From the NCBI RefSeq assembly GCF_005222845.1, contig NZ_STFZ01000021.1:62001-126000 (forward strand): a stretch of DNA of 64,000 nt, in the 5' to 3' direction. Within the stretch, counting starts at the first letter, position 1; each line of letters opens with the position of its first letter. Source of the stretch: Rhizobium sp. FY34 (GTDB lineage: Bacteria; Pseudomonadota; Alphaproteobacteria; Rhizobiales; Rhizobiaceae). Position numbers and translations under genes: made by a program. The notes below the pieces were generated by a model that did not search any database, was not told the DNA's origin, and saw only the letters and a program-made list of their open reading frames with translations. This document shows positions 49,328-57,437 of the stretch, one piece after another.

Positions 49328-50311
49328 TCAGCGACGCGGGCCGCGTGCCACCCGTTCGATTTCCTCGCGCACCAGGCGCTCCACCAGTGTCGGCAGATTG
49401 TCGTCCAGCCATTCGCGCAGCATCGGCTGGAGCATATCGCGGGCCATGTCCTCGACCGACTGGCGCTCCATGCCGTTGAACACATCCACCAGTTCCTTGA
49501 AGGAGCGGGCGACCTGTTCGCCGGCCTCATGCGACAGAAGCAGGGCTGCTTCCTCGATCTTGGCAGGAAGCGACGATGCGGGAGCGCGTGCCGGCGCCTC
49601 AGCAGCCGGTGCAACGTCCTGGCGCAGATGCGGCGACATCGGCATGGTGGAAGGAAAAGCGGAGGTTTGCGCCGCAGGCTCGGCACGTTGCATCACGGCC
49701 GGGCGCAGTTCACTCATGACCGGCTCGAAAGGGGCTGCCACCATGGGCGCAGTCTCCACCCGCGATGTCTCGACGCGCGAAGCCTCCATTCGGGCAGGTT
49801 CCATCCGGGCAGGCTCCACGCGCACAGGCTCAAAGCGTGTGACGGACGGCAGTGCACCGGCCATATTCTGCGGCTGCGGCACGGGTGTGGTCTGCGGCGG
49901 CATGGAACGCGCCTGGAGTGGTTCGGGTACGCGTCCGGCAGCTGCACGCACCCGTGCAGCCACATCGGCCAGCGACAGAGTCTTGTCCTGCGGCTCGACT
50001 GACATGGAAGACGGCGCTGCGGCCTGAGCCATCTTGCGATCCATCAACGGCTCCATCGAACCGCGCAAATGCACCTGATCTGTCACATCGGCAACGGGCA
50101 ATCCCGGATCATTTGCCGGAACCTGCGACAGGAAGGGCGGGTCCATCTCGTCGCTGATATCGAATTCATCCTCGGCATCGTCAAAGGCCGTCTCTGGCGG
50201 GCGCTGAGCCGCCTGCCCTTCGGTGATCGGGTCGTTGCTTTCGATGATCCGCCGGATGGAAGCCAGGATCTCTTCCATGGAAGGTTCGCGCGCGACGTTT
50301 GGCTGAGCCAT
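49328..50311 (-). CDS. popZ: Polar organising protein PopZ (DUF2497)
   Basis: Self-assembling polar scaffold of 327 residues. The N-terminus EPSMEEILASIRRIIESND is the conserved DUF2497/PopZ client-binding helix. A long proline/alanine/glutamate-rich disordered linker follows, with repeated VEPARME, MEASRVE and VETSRVE units near residues 165-190. The C-terminal oligomerisation helices end with LREWLDDNLPTLVERLVREE. In Agrobacterium PopZ marks the growing pole and affects division. It sits upstream of valS as in relatives. The start has GGGGAT upstream. Confidence 0.93.
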   Translation of the reverse strand: MAQPNVAREPSMEEILASIRRIIESNDPITEGQAAQRPPETAFDDAEDEFDISDEMDPPFLSQVPANDPGLPVADVTDQVHLRGSMEPLMDRKMAQAAAPSSMSVEPQDKTLSLADVAARVRAAAGRVPEPLQARSMPPQTTPVPQPQNMAGALPSVTRFEPVRVEPARMEPARMEASRVETSRVETAPMVAAPFEPVMSELRPAVMQRAEPAAQTSAFPSTMPMSPHLRQDVAPAAEAPARAPASSLPAKIEEAALLLSHEAGEQVARSFKELVDVFNGMERQSVEDMARDMLQPMLREWLDDNLPTLVERLVREEIERVARGPRR

Positions 50312-50463
50312 TTTTATCCCCGATCTGCCTTGTGGCCGCGCATATCCCTTCAGGGCATCAGGCGACCGAATCGGATTTCAGTGTACGCGATGGACAGGGT
50401 GCATCACAATTGCCGCGCAGATCATGCCCTGTCCGATGCACAGTTTTATCGGCGACAGAACGG

Positions 50464-50488
50464 AAAAGAGCGGCACATGCCGCCCTTT
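50464..50488 (-). terminator. Probable terminator of the second pcm-like gene
   Basis: GCGGCA and TGCCGC form a tight palindrome at 50470-50483, followed on the minus strand by TCTTTT. The gene ends 38 bp upstream of it. Confidence 0.5.
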
Positions 50489-50525
50489 CACACACAATAA
50501 GCGGCATGACGCCACCCATACTGGA

Positions 50526-51179
50526 TCAGAAAACGAATTCTCTGGCCTTGGCAAAGCCAGGCAGCGGCGGAACGCAGGTGTTGAAATGCCGGCTTTCGGA
50601 GGCAACGCCATGTTCCTTGACGAAAACGCGGGCACTCGAGGCATTGCCATAGCCGACCACCGTCACGAGGCGGCCGCCTTCGCGCAGCTGATTGAACAGG
50701 GTTTCGGGAACCTGCTCGACGGCGCCATTGATGAAAATCAGGTCATAAGGTGCCTCGCCCGCATAACCGGCTTCGAGATCCCCGGTGACCACGGCCACGT
50801 TGTCACAGCCGAGCTGAGCCAGCTTGTCGGCGGCAAGGGCAGCAAGGCCTGCATCCGATTCGAGCGCGACGACCGCACTTGCCGTCTGCGACAGGAGTGC
50901 TGTGGCATAGCCTGTGCCGCAACCGACCTCCAGAACCACATCATCCTTGGTGACGCTCGCCAGCTGCAACAGCTTTGCCAGCGGCGAGGCTTCCATCATG
51001 AAACGACCGGGCGCGATTTCGACATCATTGTCGATATAAGCAAGGGTCTTTGCCTTTTCCGGCACGAAAGCCTCGCGCGGCACCGTCAGGAAGGCACGCA
51101 GCACCGAGTGGGAGGTGACATCGGTGGTGCGCACCTGATTGTCGACCATCTTGATCCGTGCTGCTTCGAAATCGATCAT
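50526..51179 (-). CDS. Protein-L-isoaspartate O-methyltransferase-like protein
   Basis: AdoMet methyltransferase of 217 residues in the PCMT family. Motif I is VVLEVGCGTGYATALLSQ; the pre-motif FMMEASPLAKLLQLA and post-motif YDLIFINGAVEQVPETLF fit the rhizobial paralogue usually found upstream of tolC or popZ. It differs clearly from the surE-linked pcm at 27120 in its N-terminus (MIDFEAARIKMVDNQVRTTD). Substrate may or may not be isoaspartyl protein. Confidence 0.9.
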   Translation of the reverse strand: MIDFEAARIKMVDNQVRTTDVTSHSVLRAFLTVPREAFVPEKAKTLAYIDNDVEIAPGRFMMEASPLAKLLQLASVTKDDVVLEVGCGTGYATALLSQTASAVVALESDAGLAALAADKLAQLGCDNVAVVTGDLEAGYAGEAPYDLIFINGAVEQVPETLFNQLREGGRLVTVVGYGNASSARVFVKEHGVASESRHFNTCVPPLPGFAKAREFVF

Positions 51180-51376
51180 TGTCTTGGCCTCGTAAAAGCA
51201 TCTGCCTTGCCTCCGTATTACTGATGCCGTGCCCGCCTTTCAAGACCGCAGCAGCATTGGGGGACGAATTCGCTGGGGCAAAGGCCGGATAGGCACGCGG
51301 AACCGGCCAAAAACCGGAAACAAAGCCGGGCGGTTGCGTGTTGCGCCTCATATCCAACAGAGAATGGGAGATACAC

Positions 51377-51523
51377 ATGCCGACGAACCGGCCGCAGGAC
51401 AACCCGGTTGAAACGCCCCGCGGCCCGACGCCGGCACAGGATCCGGGCGACAATCGTAATCCGAATGATCCGACGCTGACGCCCGCCCTGATGCCGATCG
51501 GCGACACGGCCGGGGCTACGTGA
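51377..51523 (+). CDS. Small proline-rich hypothetical protein
   Basis: 48-residue protein MPTNRPQDNPVETPRGPTPA and onward, rich in Pro, Asn, Asp and Thr, probably disordered. GGGAG lies 6 bp before the ATG. I recall similar short DNRNPNDPTLTPALMPIGD-type proteins in other rhizobia but cannot name a family or role. A hairpin at 51551-51579 may end its transcript. Confidence 0.6.
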   Translation: MPTNRPQDNPVETPRGPTPAQDPGDNRNPNDPTLTPALMPIGDTAGAT

Positions 51524-51550
51524 GTCAAACTTTCCCGTCCACACTCATTT

Positions 51551-51579
51551 TGCCCGCATGGCACTGCGCCCTGCGGGCA
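51551..51579 (+). terminator. Possible terminator of the small proline-rich gene
   Basis: TGCCCGCA and TGCGGGCA form a perfect 8-bp stem with a 13-base loop, followed by TTTG. Confidence 0.4.
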
Positions 51580-51811
51580 TTTGCCTTCAGAGGCAAGCAG
51601 CTACAGAACACAAGAAGAACAATGCGGACCATAAACGCGGGCCGTAAGAGCGCATCTCTTGCGACACCGGCTGCGCTCCCATTTTCTGCGGGCCTGTCAT
51701 GGCCTTACCGACAGCGCGCGCGGAAAAATGTGCGCCGGCACAGATAAGGGACTTGCGCGGTTTCCAGATCCATTCTAAATGCGCCTCACCACACGCACTT
51801 ACTATCTGGTT
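51580..51811. other. Intergenic region before tRNA-Cys
   Basis: About 230 bp with no supportable gene; short frames here lack ribosome sites. It presumably holds the tRNA-Cys promoter. Confidence 0.4.
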
Positions 51812-51885
51812 GGCCTCGTGGCGGAGTGGTTACGCAGAGGACTGCAAATCCTTGCACCCCGGTTCGATTCCGGGCGAGGCCTCCA
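51812..51885 (+). tRNA. tRNA-Cys (anticodon GCA)
   Basis: 74-nt cloverleaf: acceptor GGCCTCG pairs with CGAGGCC, discriminator T, encoded CCA at 51883-51885; anticodon loop contains GCA in CTGCAAA; T-loop GGTTCGATTCC. No integrase or direct-repeat remnant was seen beside it. Confidence 0.97.
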
Positions 51886-52053
51886 ACCTTCGATTGTTCT
51901 GAGTGCCTTTGGTCTTTCGATGACTGTCAGGGTCGTAGCTCCCAATTTTCCAGAGTATGTGGCGACAGGGCAAAAATCCTGCTACACTTCACGTTGTTCG
52001 CGCCATGGAGGAGCACGGGGCGGACGTTCCTGATCGGTTGGAGGAGAACCGTG
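51886..52053. other. Intergenic region after tRNA-Cys
   Basis: No gene and no clear terminator for the tRNA were recognised. Confidence 0.35.
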
Positions 52054-52158
52054 ATGCAATATCTGTCTTACCTGACATCGCTCAACCCTTACGTCCTTGC
52101 AGCCCTTGGCATCGTTTTGTGCTGTGGTGCCGTCGATTGGTGGATGACGCTGCGTTAG
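52054..52158 (+). CDS. Possible 34-residue single-span membrane protein
   Basis: Short frame MQYLSYLTSLNPYVLAALGI and onward to WWMTLR, 34 residues, mostly one hydrophobic helix. GGAGGAG lies 7 bp before the ATG, an excellent site; a GTG one codon earlier is possible. It lies 70 bp before the exoD-like gene on the same strand. I do not recognise it. Confidence 0.55.
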   Translation: MQYLSYLTSLNPYVLAALGIVLCCGAVDWWMTLR

Positions 52159-52228
52159 CGCATGCCCTTCAAGCCGCGGGCGATTGCTGCTAGACCTCTG
52201 CACTTGGACAACAAGCGCGGAGCCCGAT

Positions 52229-52870
52229 GTGCAGCATCCCACCGATTTTGAAGATTCGACAAAGCCACTCAGCGATACGCTACGCTATCTGATCGCCGGG
52301 ATCAGGGGCGAGACCGTGACGTTGCGAGACCTGATGGAGGCGGTCGGCGAGCAGGGTCTTCTGCTGATCTGCGCGCTTGCCTGCCTGCCCTTCCTCATTC
52401 CGGTTTCCATTCCCGGTGTGAGCACCGTATTCGGCGCGGCGATCATTCTGGTTGGAATTGCTATCTTTCTGAACCGCTTACCTTGGCTTCCCGCACGCAT
52501 TCTCGACCGCAAGCTCGACACGGCAAAGCTGGTGCCAGCGTTGGAAAAAGGTGCAGGCGTCGTCTCGCGCATCGATCGCTACCTGAAGCCGCGTCTGTCG
52601 GGGCTCACACAAGGGGCAACAGTCAACCGTATGAATGCGCTTGGCATTACCGCCGGCGGCATTCTGCTGATGTTTCCGCTCGGCCTCATTCCCTTTTCCA
52701 ACACGCTGCCGGCCGTGGCGATCCTTCTTCTGGCAACCGGCATGATCCAGCGCGATGGTCTGATGGTTCTGGCCGGCTATGCCTTCCTGGTGTTCACGGT
52801 CATCTATTTCAGCGTTCTGGCCGTGATGGCCGTCAGCGCCGGCCAGGGCCTTGCCACCTTCATCAACTGA
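52229..52870 (+). CDS. exoD: ExoD family exopolysaccharide synthesis protein
   Basis: Inner-membrane protein of 213 residues of the ExoD family. Motifs: TLRDLMEAVGEQGLLLICAL near the start, LPFLIPVSIPGVSTVFGAAI, and MNALGITAGGILLMFPLGLI. exoD mutants of Sinorhizobium make altered exopolysaccharide and invade nodules poorly; the biochemical role is unknown. The GTG at 52229 has GGAG 6 bp upstream and matches the family start; a TTG at 52184 would add a 15-residue leader. Whether this is the true exoD or a paralogue cannot be told. Confidence 0.85.
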   Translation: MQHPTDFEDSTKPLSDTLRYLIAGIRGETVTLRDLMEAVGEQGLLLICALACLPFLIPVSIPGVSTVFGAAIILVGIAIFLNRLPWLPARILDRKLDTAKLVPALEKGAGVVSRIDRYLKPRLSGLTQGATVNRMNALGITAGGILLMFPLGLIPFSNTLPAVAILLLATGMIQRDGLMVLAGYAFLVFTVIYFSVLAVMAVSAGQGLATFIN

Positions 52871-52892
52871 TAATGTTCATCCAAAGCTGTGC

Positions 52893-53180
52893 TTAGCGGC
52901 GCGCCGCCCGTCGGCGCGCCCACCACACAGACACCCGACGACGCCTGCGGCGCACGAAAGCCAGATCGTGCGACAGCACCAGCAGCCCCAAAGGCACCAT
53001 CCAGAAACCGAGGATGGGCAGAAATCCCAACACTCCGCCGCCGACAAGACCTGACCCGATGACAATGCGGCCCATCCGCGTGCGGGGCATCGGTACGTGC
53101 CAATTGCCCAGATGCAGACGCCCTGTGTGCGCGTCGATTCCGAACCTGGACGGCTTTGCTTTTTCGTTCAAACGCTTCAC
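52893..53180 (-). CDS. Small membrane protein of the PGPGW type
   Basis: About 95 residues, with a basic N-terminus, two hydrophobic stretches around MGRIVIGSGLVGGGVLGFLP and ILGFWMVPLGLLVLSHDLAF, and a highly basic C-terminus (RRRRRRVSVWWARRRAARR). It resembles small putative transmembrane proteins (PGPGW family) of rhizobia. GTG 53180 is the listed start; the internal ATG in MPRTRMG would give a shorter 65-residue form. Convergent with the exoD gene. Function unknown. Confidence 0.65.
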   Translation of the reverse strand: MKRLNEKAKPSRFGIDAHTGRLHLGNWHVPMPRTRMGRIVIGSGLVGGGVLGFLPILGFWMVPLGLLVLSHDLAFVRRRRRRVSVWWARRRAARR

Positions 53181-53319
53181 CTGATTTTCTCGCCTCTGCA
53201 GCGCGGCAGATGGGAAGCAGATGGGGATAAAACAAGCAGATGAAATTTTTTTGAAAAAACCGCTTGGCAAATGGCCGAAGCGTTTGTATTACCCCGCTCA
53301 CACCGCGGCGACGCGATGT

Positions 53320-53394
53320 TCCCTGGTAGCTCAGCGGTAGAGCATTCGACTGTTAATCGACAGGTCGCCGGTTCGAATCCGGCCCGGGGAGCCA
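53320..53394 (+). tRNA. tRNA-Asn (anticodon GTT)
   Basis: 75-nt cloverleaf: acceptor TCCCTGG pairs with CCGGGGA (one G-U), discriminator G, encoded CCA; the anticodon loop contains GTT in CTGTTAA; T-loop GGTTCGAATCC. A strong terminator follows 30 bp later. Confidence 0.97.
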
Positions 53395-53423
53395 AATTCT
53401 TCAGCTCAAAGCTGACTATAGAC

Positions 53424-53455
53424 AAAAGCCGGTTCACTTGTGAACCGGCTTTTTT
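53424..53455 (+). terminator. Terminator of tRNA-Asn
   Basis: A long near-perfect stem AAAAGCCGGTTCA/TGAACCGGCTTTT followed by extra T residues on the plus strand. Confidence 0.85.
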
Positions 53456-53623
53456 CATATTTCCCGTCAAGCGCCTGTCTTCCATCCTGGCTCACCGCTC
53501 CTTGCCCATCCACTGCGAGATCTGACCTGCCCTCCTCCCCCTCCATCAGCCTTTGCTGATCTTGCGCTTGACGAGGCGATTCGTTTCCGCTAGAACAAAA
53601 GAAGAACAAAGCGGAGATGTCGC

Positions 53624-53794
53624 ATGACCAGTGCCGAACAAGCCGTCGAAAACGCCATGGCAGCCGTTGCCGCCTCACGCGCCCTGCGGGAGCGTGCAGC
53701 CGAAGATCGCAAGACATTCCATCGCATTCAGCTGGCGAGCATGAAGCCGCTTTACGTGCCAAAGGGCGTGCAGATGTCGTTCAACCTCAGCTGA
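53624..53794 (+). CDS. Small hypothetical protein
   Basis: 56 residues, MTSAEQAVENAMAAVAASRA and onward, alanine- and arginine-rich with helical character, ending VPKGVQMSFNLS. GGAG lies 7 bp before the ATG at 53624. It is on the plus strand between tRNA-Asn and cysK. I do not recognise a family; the alanine-rich composition and ribosome site suggest it is expressed. Confidence 0.6.
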   Translation: MTSAEQAVENAMAAVAASRALRERAAEDRKTFHRIQLASMKPLYVPKGVQMSFNLS

Positions 53795-54111
53795 TACTGG
53801 CCTGGGAAAAATGGCTGCAACAGATGCTGCTGCGTGTTGCGTACGAAATTTCCCAGGAAAGACATCGGAGCAAGTTCCGTCCCGGCAGGTTTGATCACCG
53901 GCATGAGAAGAGAGGCGGCTCCAGACTGCCCCTTTCTTGTTCGTGCCTTGGCCTGCGTATCTATTGCCTGTTTCGGCATAGCAAGCAGCCGCATAGTGCT
54001 TCGACGATATGGATTTTGCCTGCAAAACGACAGGCGCGGAACGGATTTCCTTGCCCAACGAGCAGCAAAGTTGGAAAAGCGGCTTAGCATCTTTTTTGTA
54101 AGGGCCAGTTC
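53795..54111. other. Intergenic region upstream of cysK
   Basis: No convincing gene; frames on both strands lack good ribosome sites or domains. It should carry the cysK promoter, which I could not place. Confidence 0.4.
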
Positions 54112-55149
54112 ATGACCATCCAACCGACCGTGCTGAATGTGATCGGCAACACTCCCCTGATCCGTCTCAAGGGCCCATCCGAGGCGACGGGCTGCGAGAT
54201 TCTCGGCAAGGCCGAATTCCTCAATCCCGGCCAGTCGGTCAAGGATCGCGCCGCGCTGTTCATTATCCGCGATGCGGAGAAGAAAGGCCTGCTGCGCCCC
54301 GGCGGCGTGATCGTTGAAGGCACGGCCGGCAATACCGGCATCGGGCTGACGCTGGTGGCCAAGACGCTCGGATACCGCACCGTCATCGTCATTCCGGAGA
54401 CCCAGAGCCAGGAAAAGAAGGACGCCCTGCGGCTGCTCGGCGCAGAGCTGGTTGAAGTACCGGCCGTTCCCTACAAAAATCCCAATAACTATGTGAAGCT
54501 TTCGGGACGGCTTGCCGAGGAACTGGCAAAGACCGAGCCGAACGGCGCCATCTGGGCAAACCAGTTCGACAATACCGCCAACCGCGATGCGCATATCGCC
54601 ACCACAGCGCCGGAAATCTGGCAGCAGACGGATGGCAAGGTCGATGGCTTCATCTGCGCCGTCGGTTCGGGCGGAACGCTGGCCGGCACGGGTGCTGGCC
54701 TCAAGGCGAAAAACCCGAATATCAAGATCGGCCTTGCCGATCCGGAAGGTGCGGCACTTTACGAATATTACGCCCATGGCGAGCTGAAGTCGGAAGGCTC
54801 CTCCATCACCGAGGGCATTGGCCAGGGCCGCATCACCGCCAATCTCGAAGGTTTCACGCCGGATTTCGCCTATCGGATTTCAGATGCCGAAGCACTGCCG
54901 ATCGTCTTTGATCTGGTGGAACGGGAAGGCCTCTGCCTCGGTGGTTCGTCCGGCATCAACATTGCCGGCGCCATGCGCATGGCACGCGATCTGGGTCCGG
55001 GGCACACCATCGTTACCATTCTGTGCGATTACGGCAATCGCTACCAGTCGAAGCTCTTCAATCCGGAGTTCCTGAAGTCCAAGGGCTTGCCCGTGCCGGC
55101 TTGGCTGGTAGAAAAGCGGGACATTGCCGTTCCCTTCCAAGCTGCCTGA
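54112..55149 (+). CDS. cysK: Cysteine synthase A-type protein
   Basis: PLP enzyme that makes cysteine from O-acetylserine and sulfide, 345 residues. The PLP lysine is in NPGQSVKDRAAL; EGTAGNTGIGLTLVA and the GSGGTLAGTGAGL phosphate loop are typical. GGNPG-type substrate loop and C-terminal ICDYGNRYQSK-like region (LCDYGNRYQSKLFN) are present. It is followed 10 bp later by an alanyl-tRNA editing protein; the two are probably cotranscribed. Confidence 0.93.
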   Translation: MTIQPTVLNVIGNTPLIRLKGPSEATGCEILGKAEFLNPGQSVKDRAALFIIRDAEKKGLLRPGGVIVEGTAGNTGIGLTLVAKTLGYRTVIVIPETQSQEKKDALRLLGAELVEVPAVPYKNPNNYVKLSGRLAEELAKTEPNGAIWANQFDNTANRDAHIATTAPEIWQQTDGKVDGFICAVGSGGTLAGTGAGLKAKNPNIKIGLADPEGAALYEYYAHGELKSEGSSITEGIGQGRITANLEGFTPDFAYRISDAEALPIVFDLVEREGLCLGGSSGINIAGAMRMARDLGPGHTIVTILCDYGNRYQSKLFNPEFLKSKGLPVPAWLVEKRDIAVPFQAA

Positions 55150-55159
55150 GCAGGACTTC

Positions 55160-55897
55160 ATGACCAGCAAAGCCCTCTACCGCGATGATTTTTATCTTTC
55201 CACGGCAGAGGGCAGTGTCATCGCCGTCCATGCGGATGGCGGCATCGAACTCGACCAGACCTGTTTTTACGCAACCTCCGGCGGTCAGCCCGGCGATACG
55301 GGCTTTCTGGAGCGCGCCGATGGGTCGCATATCCTGCTTGGTCAGACGCGTCATGGCGCGACAAAGGATGTGATCCTGCATATGCCGCTCGAAGGCCAGC
55401 CGCTCCCGGAGATCGGCGAAGGGCTGACCCTGCATGTCGATTGGGCACGGCGCTACAGGCTGATGCGCATGCATACCGCCTGTCACCTTCTCTCGGTCGT
55501 CTGCCCCTTCCCCATCACCGGGGCGGCCGTTGGCGAAGACGAATCGCGCGTCGATTTCGACATGGCGGACGGCATCGACAAGGATGAGGTGACCGCAAAA
55601 CTGATGCAGCTTGTGGCTGAAAACCATCCGGTCTTTCTCACCTGGATCACGGATGATGAGCTGAGCGCCAATCCGGATATCGTCAAGTCGAAGAATGTCC
55701 GCCCGCCCGTCGGGCTTGGCCGCGTCAGCCTTGTGTGTATAGGCGAAAACTCCAGCGTTGACAGCCAGCCATGCGGCGGCACACATGTCTCCGAGACCCA
55801 GGAGGTCGGCGCGATTCATATCGCCAAGATCGAAAAGAAGGGCAAGGAGAACCGCCGCTTCCGCATTCGCTTCGGCACAGGCTCCGAAAGCGCCTGA
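55160..55897 (+). CDS. Alanyl-tRNA editing protein (AlaX family)
   Basis: Free-standing deacylase that hydrolyses mischarged Ser- or Gly-tRNA(Ala), 245 residues. Zinc motifs are MRMHTACHLL near residue 103 and PCGGTHVSET near residue 205. It lacks the catalytic AlaRS domains. ATG 55160 has AGGA a few bases upstream and lies 10 bp after cysK. Confidence 0.92.
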   Translation: MTSKALYRDDFYLSTAEGSVIAVHADGGIELDQTCFYATSGGQPGDTGFLERADGSHILLGQTRHGATKDVILHMPLEGQPLPEIGEGLTLHVDWARRYRLMRMHTACHLLSVVCPFPITGAAVGEDESRVDFDMADGIDKDEVTAKLMQLVAENHPVFLTWITDDELSANPDIVKSKNVRPPVGLGRVSLVCIGENSSVDSQPCGGTHVSETQEVGAIHIAKIEKKGKENRRFRIRFGTGSESA

Positions 55898-55938
55898 CGG
55901 ATAGGCGTTTATCTCCCGCCGAACAGTGGAGAGACACA

Positions 55939-57360
55939 ATGAGCACAGGCAAGAGCCGTTTCGTCGTTTCCGCCGATTGGGTGGAACAGCAGCTGAGCAC
56001 TGCAGGCTTTCGCGTCATTGACGCATCCTGGTACCTGCCAGCGCAAAAGCGCAATGGCGCGCTGGATTATGCCTCGGGCCATATCCCCGGCGCGGTTTTC
56101 TTTGATCAGGATGTGATCGCCGATCACTCGACAGGCCTGCCGCATTCGCTTCCCGCACCGGAATTCTTTGCCCGCGAACTGGGCATGCTTGGCATCAGCG
56201 AGCACGACGTGATCGTCGTCTATGATGGACCGGGCTTTTTCTCGGCGCCGCGCGTCTGGTGGATGCTGCGCGCCATGGGCGCTGAAAAGGTCTATGTGCT
56301 GGAAGGTGGTCTGGATGGCTGGAAGAAAGATGGGCGACCGCTGGAAACCGATCTGCCGGAGCCGGAACCGGCGGTGTTTACCGCAAAATTCCGTGGCCGC
56401 CGGGTCACCACGCTCACCGAAATGCGCGCCGTGGTCGATAGCGGCTCGGCCCAGGTGGTCGATGCTCGCGGGGCGGGCCGTTTTACCGGCGAGGAGCCCG
56501 AACCGCGCGAGGGCATGCGGTCTGGCCATATGCCGGGGGCCCGCAGCCTTCCGGCTGCAAGCCTGTCGGAAGGGGGCGTATTGAAGGATCTCGATGCGCT
56601 GAAGGCCCTGATGGACGAGGCCGGCATAGATCTGGCGCGTCCCGTCGTGACCAGCTGCGGATCGGGCGTCACCGCCGCCGTCGTCACGCTGGCGCTCGAA
56701 TCGCTCGGCCACACGAACAACTCGCTCTATGACGGCTCCTGGTCCGAATGGGGCGGCCGTACCGATACGCCGGTCGCAACGGGGCCATCCGATATTTTGG
56801 AGCCTTCACGTCATGGGCCGGTCAAGGCGCATGTGACGCGGCTTGAAATGACAGCCGCGCCGCGCCAGAGCCTGTCTGTGCCGGTCAACCTGCACACGGC
56901 GCTAATGAGCACGCAGAACATTCCCCTGCACTATTACCGTTATCTCTACCGGCAGGTCGGCAAGCGCTGGCACTGGTACAATCGTTTGCGCCTCAGCGAC
57001 GAGGAACTGTCGGCAATCCTCACCGACAAGCGGGTATCGGTGACCATTCTCTATGTGAACGGCGCACCGGCCGGCTTTTTCGAGCTGAACCATGTGAACG
57101 AGGATGTGGTCGAGCTTTCCTATTTCGGCCTGTTTGAACATGCGCTGGGGCTCGGCATAGGCAAATGGTTCCTGCTGCAGGCCCTCTATTCCGCCTGGCA
57201 ATTGAACCCGAAGAAAGTCACCGTCACCACCAACACGCTCGATCATCCGCGCGCTTTACCGCTCTACCAGATGATGGGATTTGCACCCGTGAGCACCAGC
57301 GAGGTCTGGGTGGAGCCGATGTCGGATGCCGAACTCCTTGCGCTTGCCAAGCGCGATTGA
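55939..57360 (+). CDS. Sulfurtransferase (rhodanese) fused to a GNAT acetyltransferase
   Basis: Single frame of 473 residues. Residues 1 to about 285 are two rhodanese domains like 3-mercaptopyruvate sulfurtransferase SseA: VIDASWYLPAQKRNGALDYA, then VVYDGPGFFSAPRVWWMLRA, DARGAGRFTGEEPEP and the active-site loop TSCGSGVTAAVVTLALE. Residues about 295-473 are GNAT: LHYYRYLYRQVGKRWHWYNR, then GAPAGFFELNHV and LGIGKWFLLQALYSAW with the acetyl-CoA loop. In relatives I remember these as two separate genes; here no stop codon lies between them. The start at 55939 has GGAGAG upstream. Role inferred: sulfur transfer plus acyl transfer. Confidence 0.88.
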   Translation: MSTGKSRFVVSADWVEQQLSTAGFRVIDASWYLPAQKRNGALDYASGHIPGAVFFDQDVIADHSTGLPHSLPAPEFFARELGMLGISEHDVIVVYDGPGFFSAPRVWWMLRAMGAEKVYVLEGGLDGWKKDGRPLETDLPEPEPAVFTAKFRGRRVTTLTEMRAVVDSGSAQVVDARGAGRFTGEEPEPREGMRSGHMPGARSLPAASLSEGGVLKDLDALKALMDEAGIDLARPVVTSCGSGVTAAVVTLALESLGHTNNSLYDGSWSEWGGRTDTPVATGPSDILEPSRHGPVKAHVTRLEMTAAPRQSLSVPVNLHTALMSTQNIPLHYYRYLYRQVGKRWHWYNRLRLSDEELSAILTDKRVSVTILYVNGAPAGFFELNHVNEDVVELSYFGLFEHALGLGIGKWFLLQALYSAWQLNPKKVTVTTNTLDHPRALPLYQMMGFAPVSTSEVWVEPMSDAELLALAKRD

Positions 57361-57377
57361 TCTTCCTTTGCAGGAAA

Positions 57378-57399
57378 CGGGTGGCGCCTGCGCCACCCG
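57378..57399 (+). terminator. Hairpin after the sulfurtransferase-GNAT gene
   Basis: CGGGTGGCG and CGCCACCCG form a perfect 9-bp stem with a 4-base loop, 17 bp after the stop. No T-run follows, so its role is uncertain. Confidence 0.45.
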
Positions 57400-57437
57400 G
57401 CACGCATGGTCCAGGCATCGCAACAGAGGGATGCCCC

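Noticed and set aside
51812..53394. tRNA-flanked integrated element
   Set aside because: No integrase, no repeated tRNA 3' ends; genes between are ordinary rhizobial ones.
53752..54777. 341-codon minus-strand open frame over cysK
   Set aside because: Mostly antisense to cysK; no domain or ribosome site.
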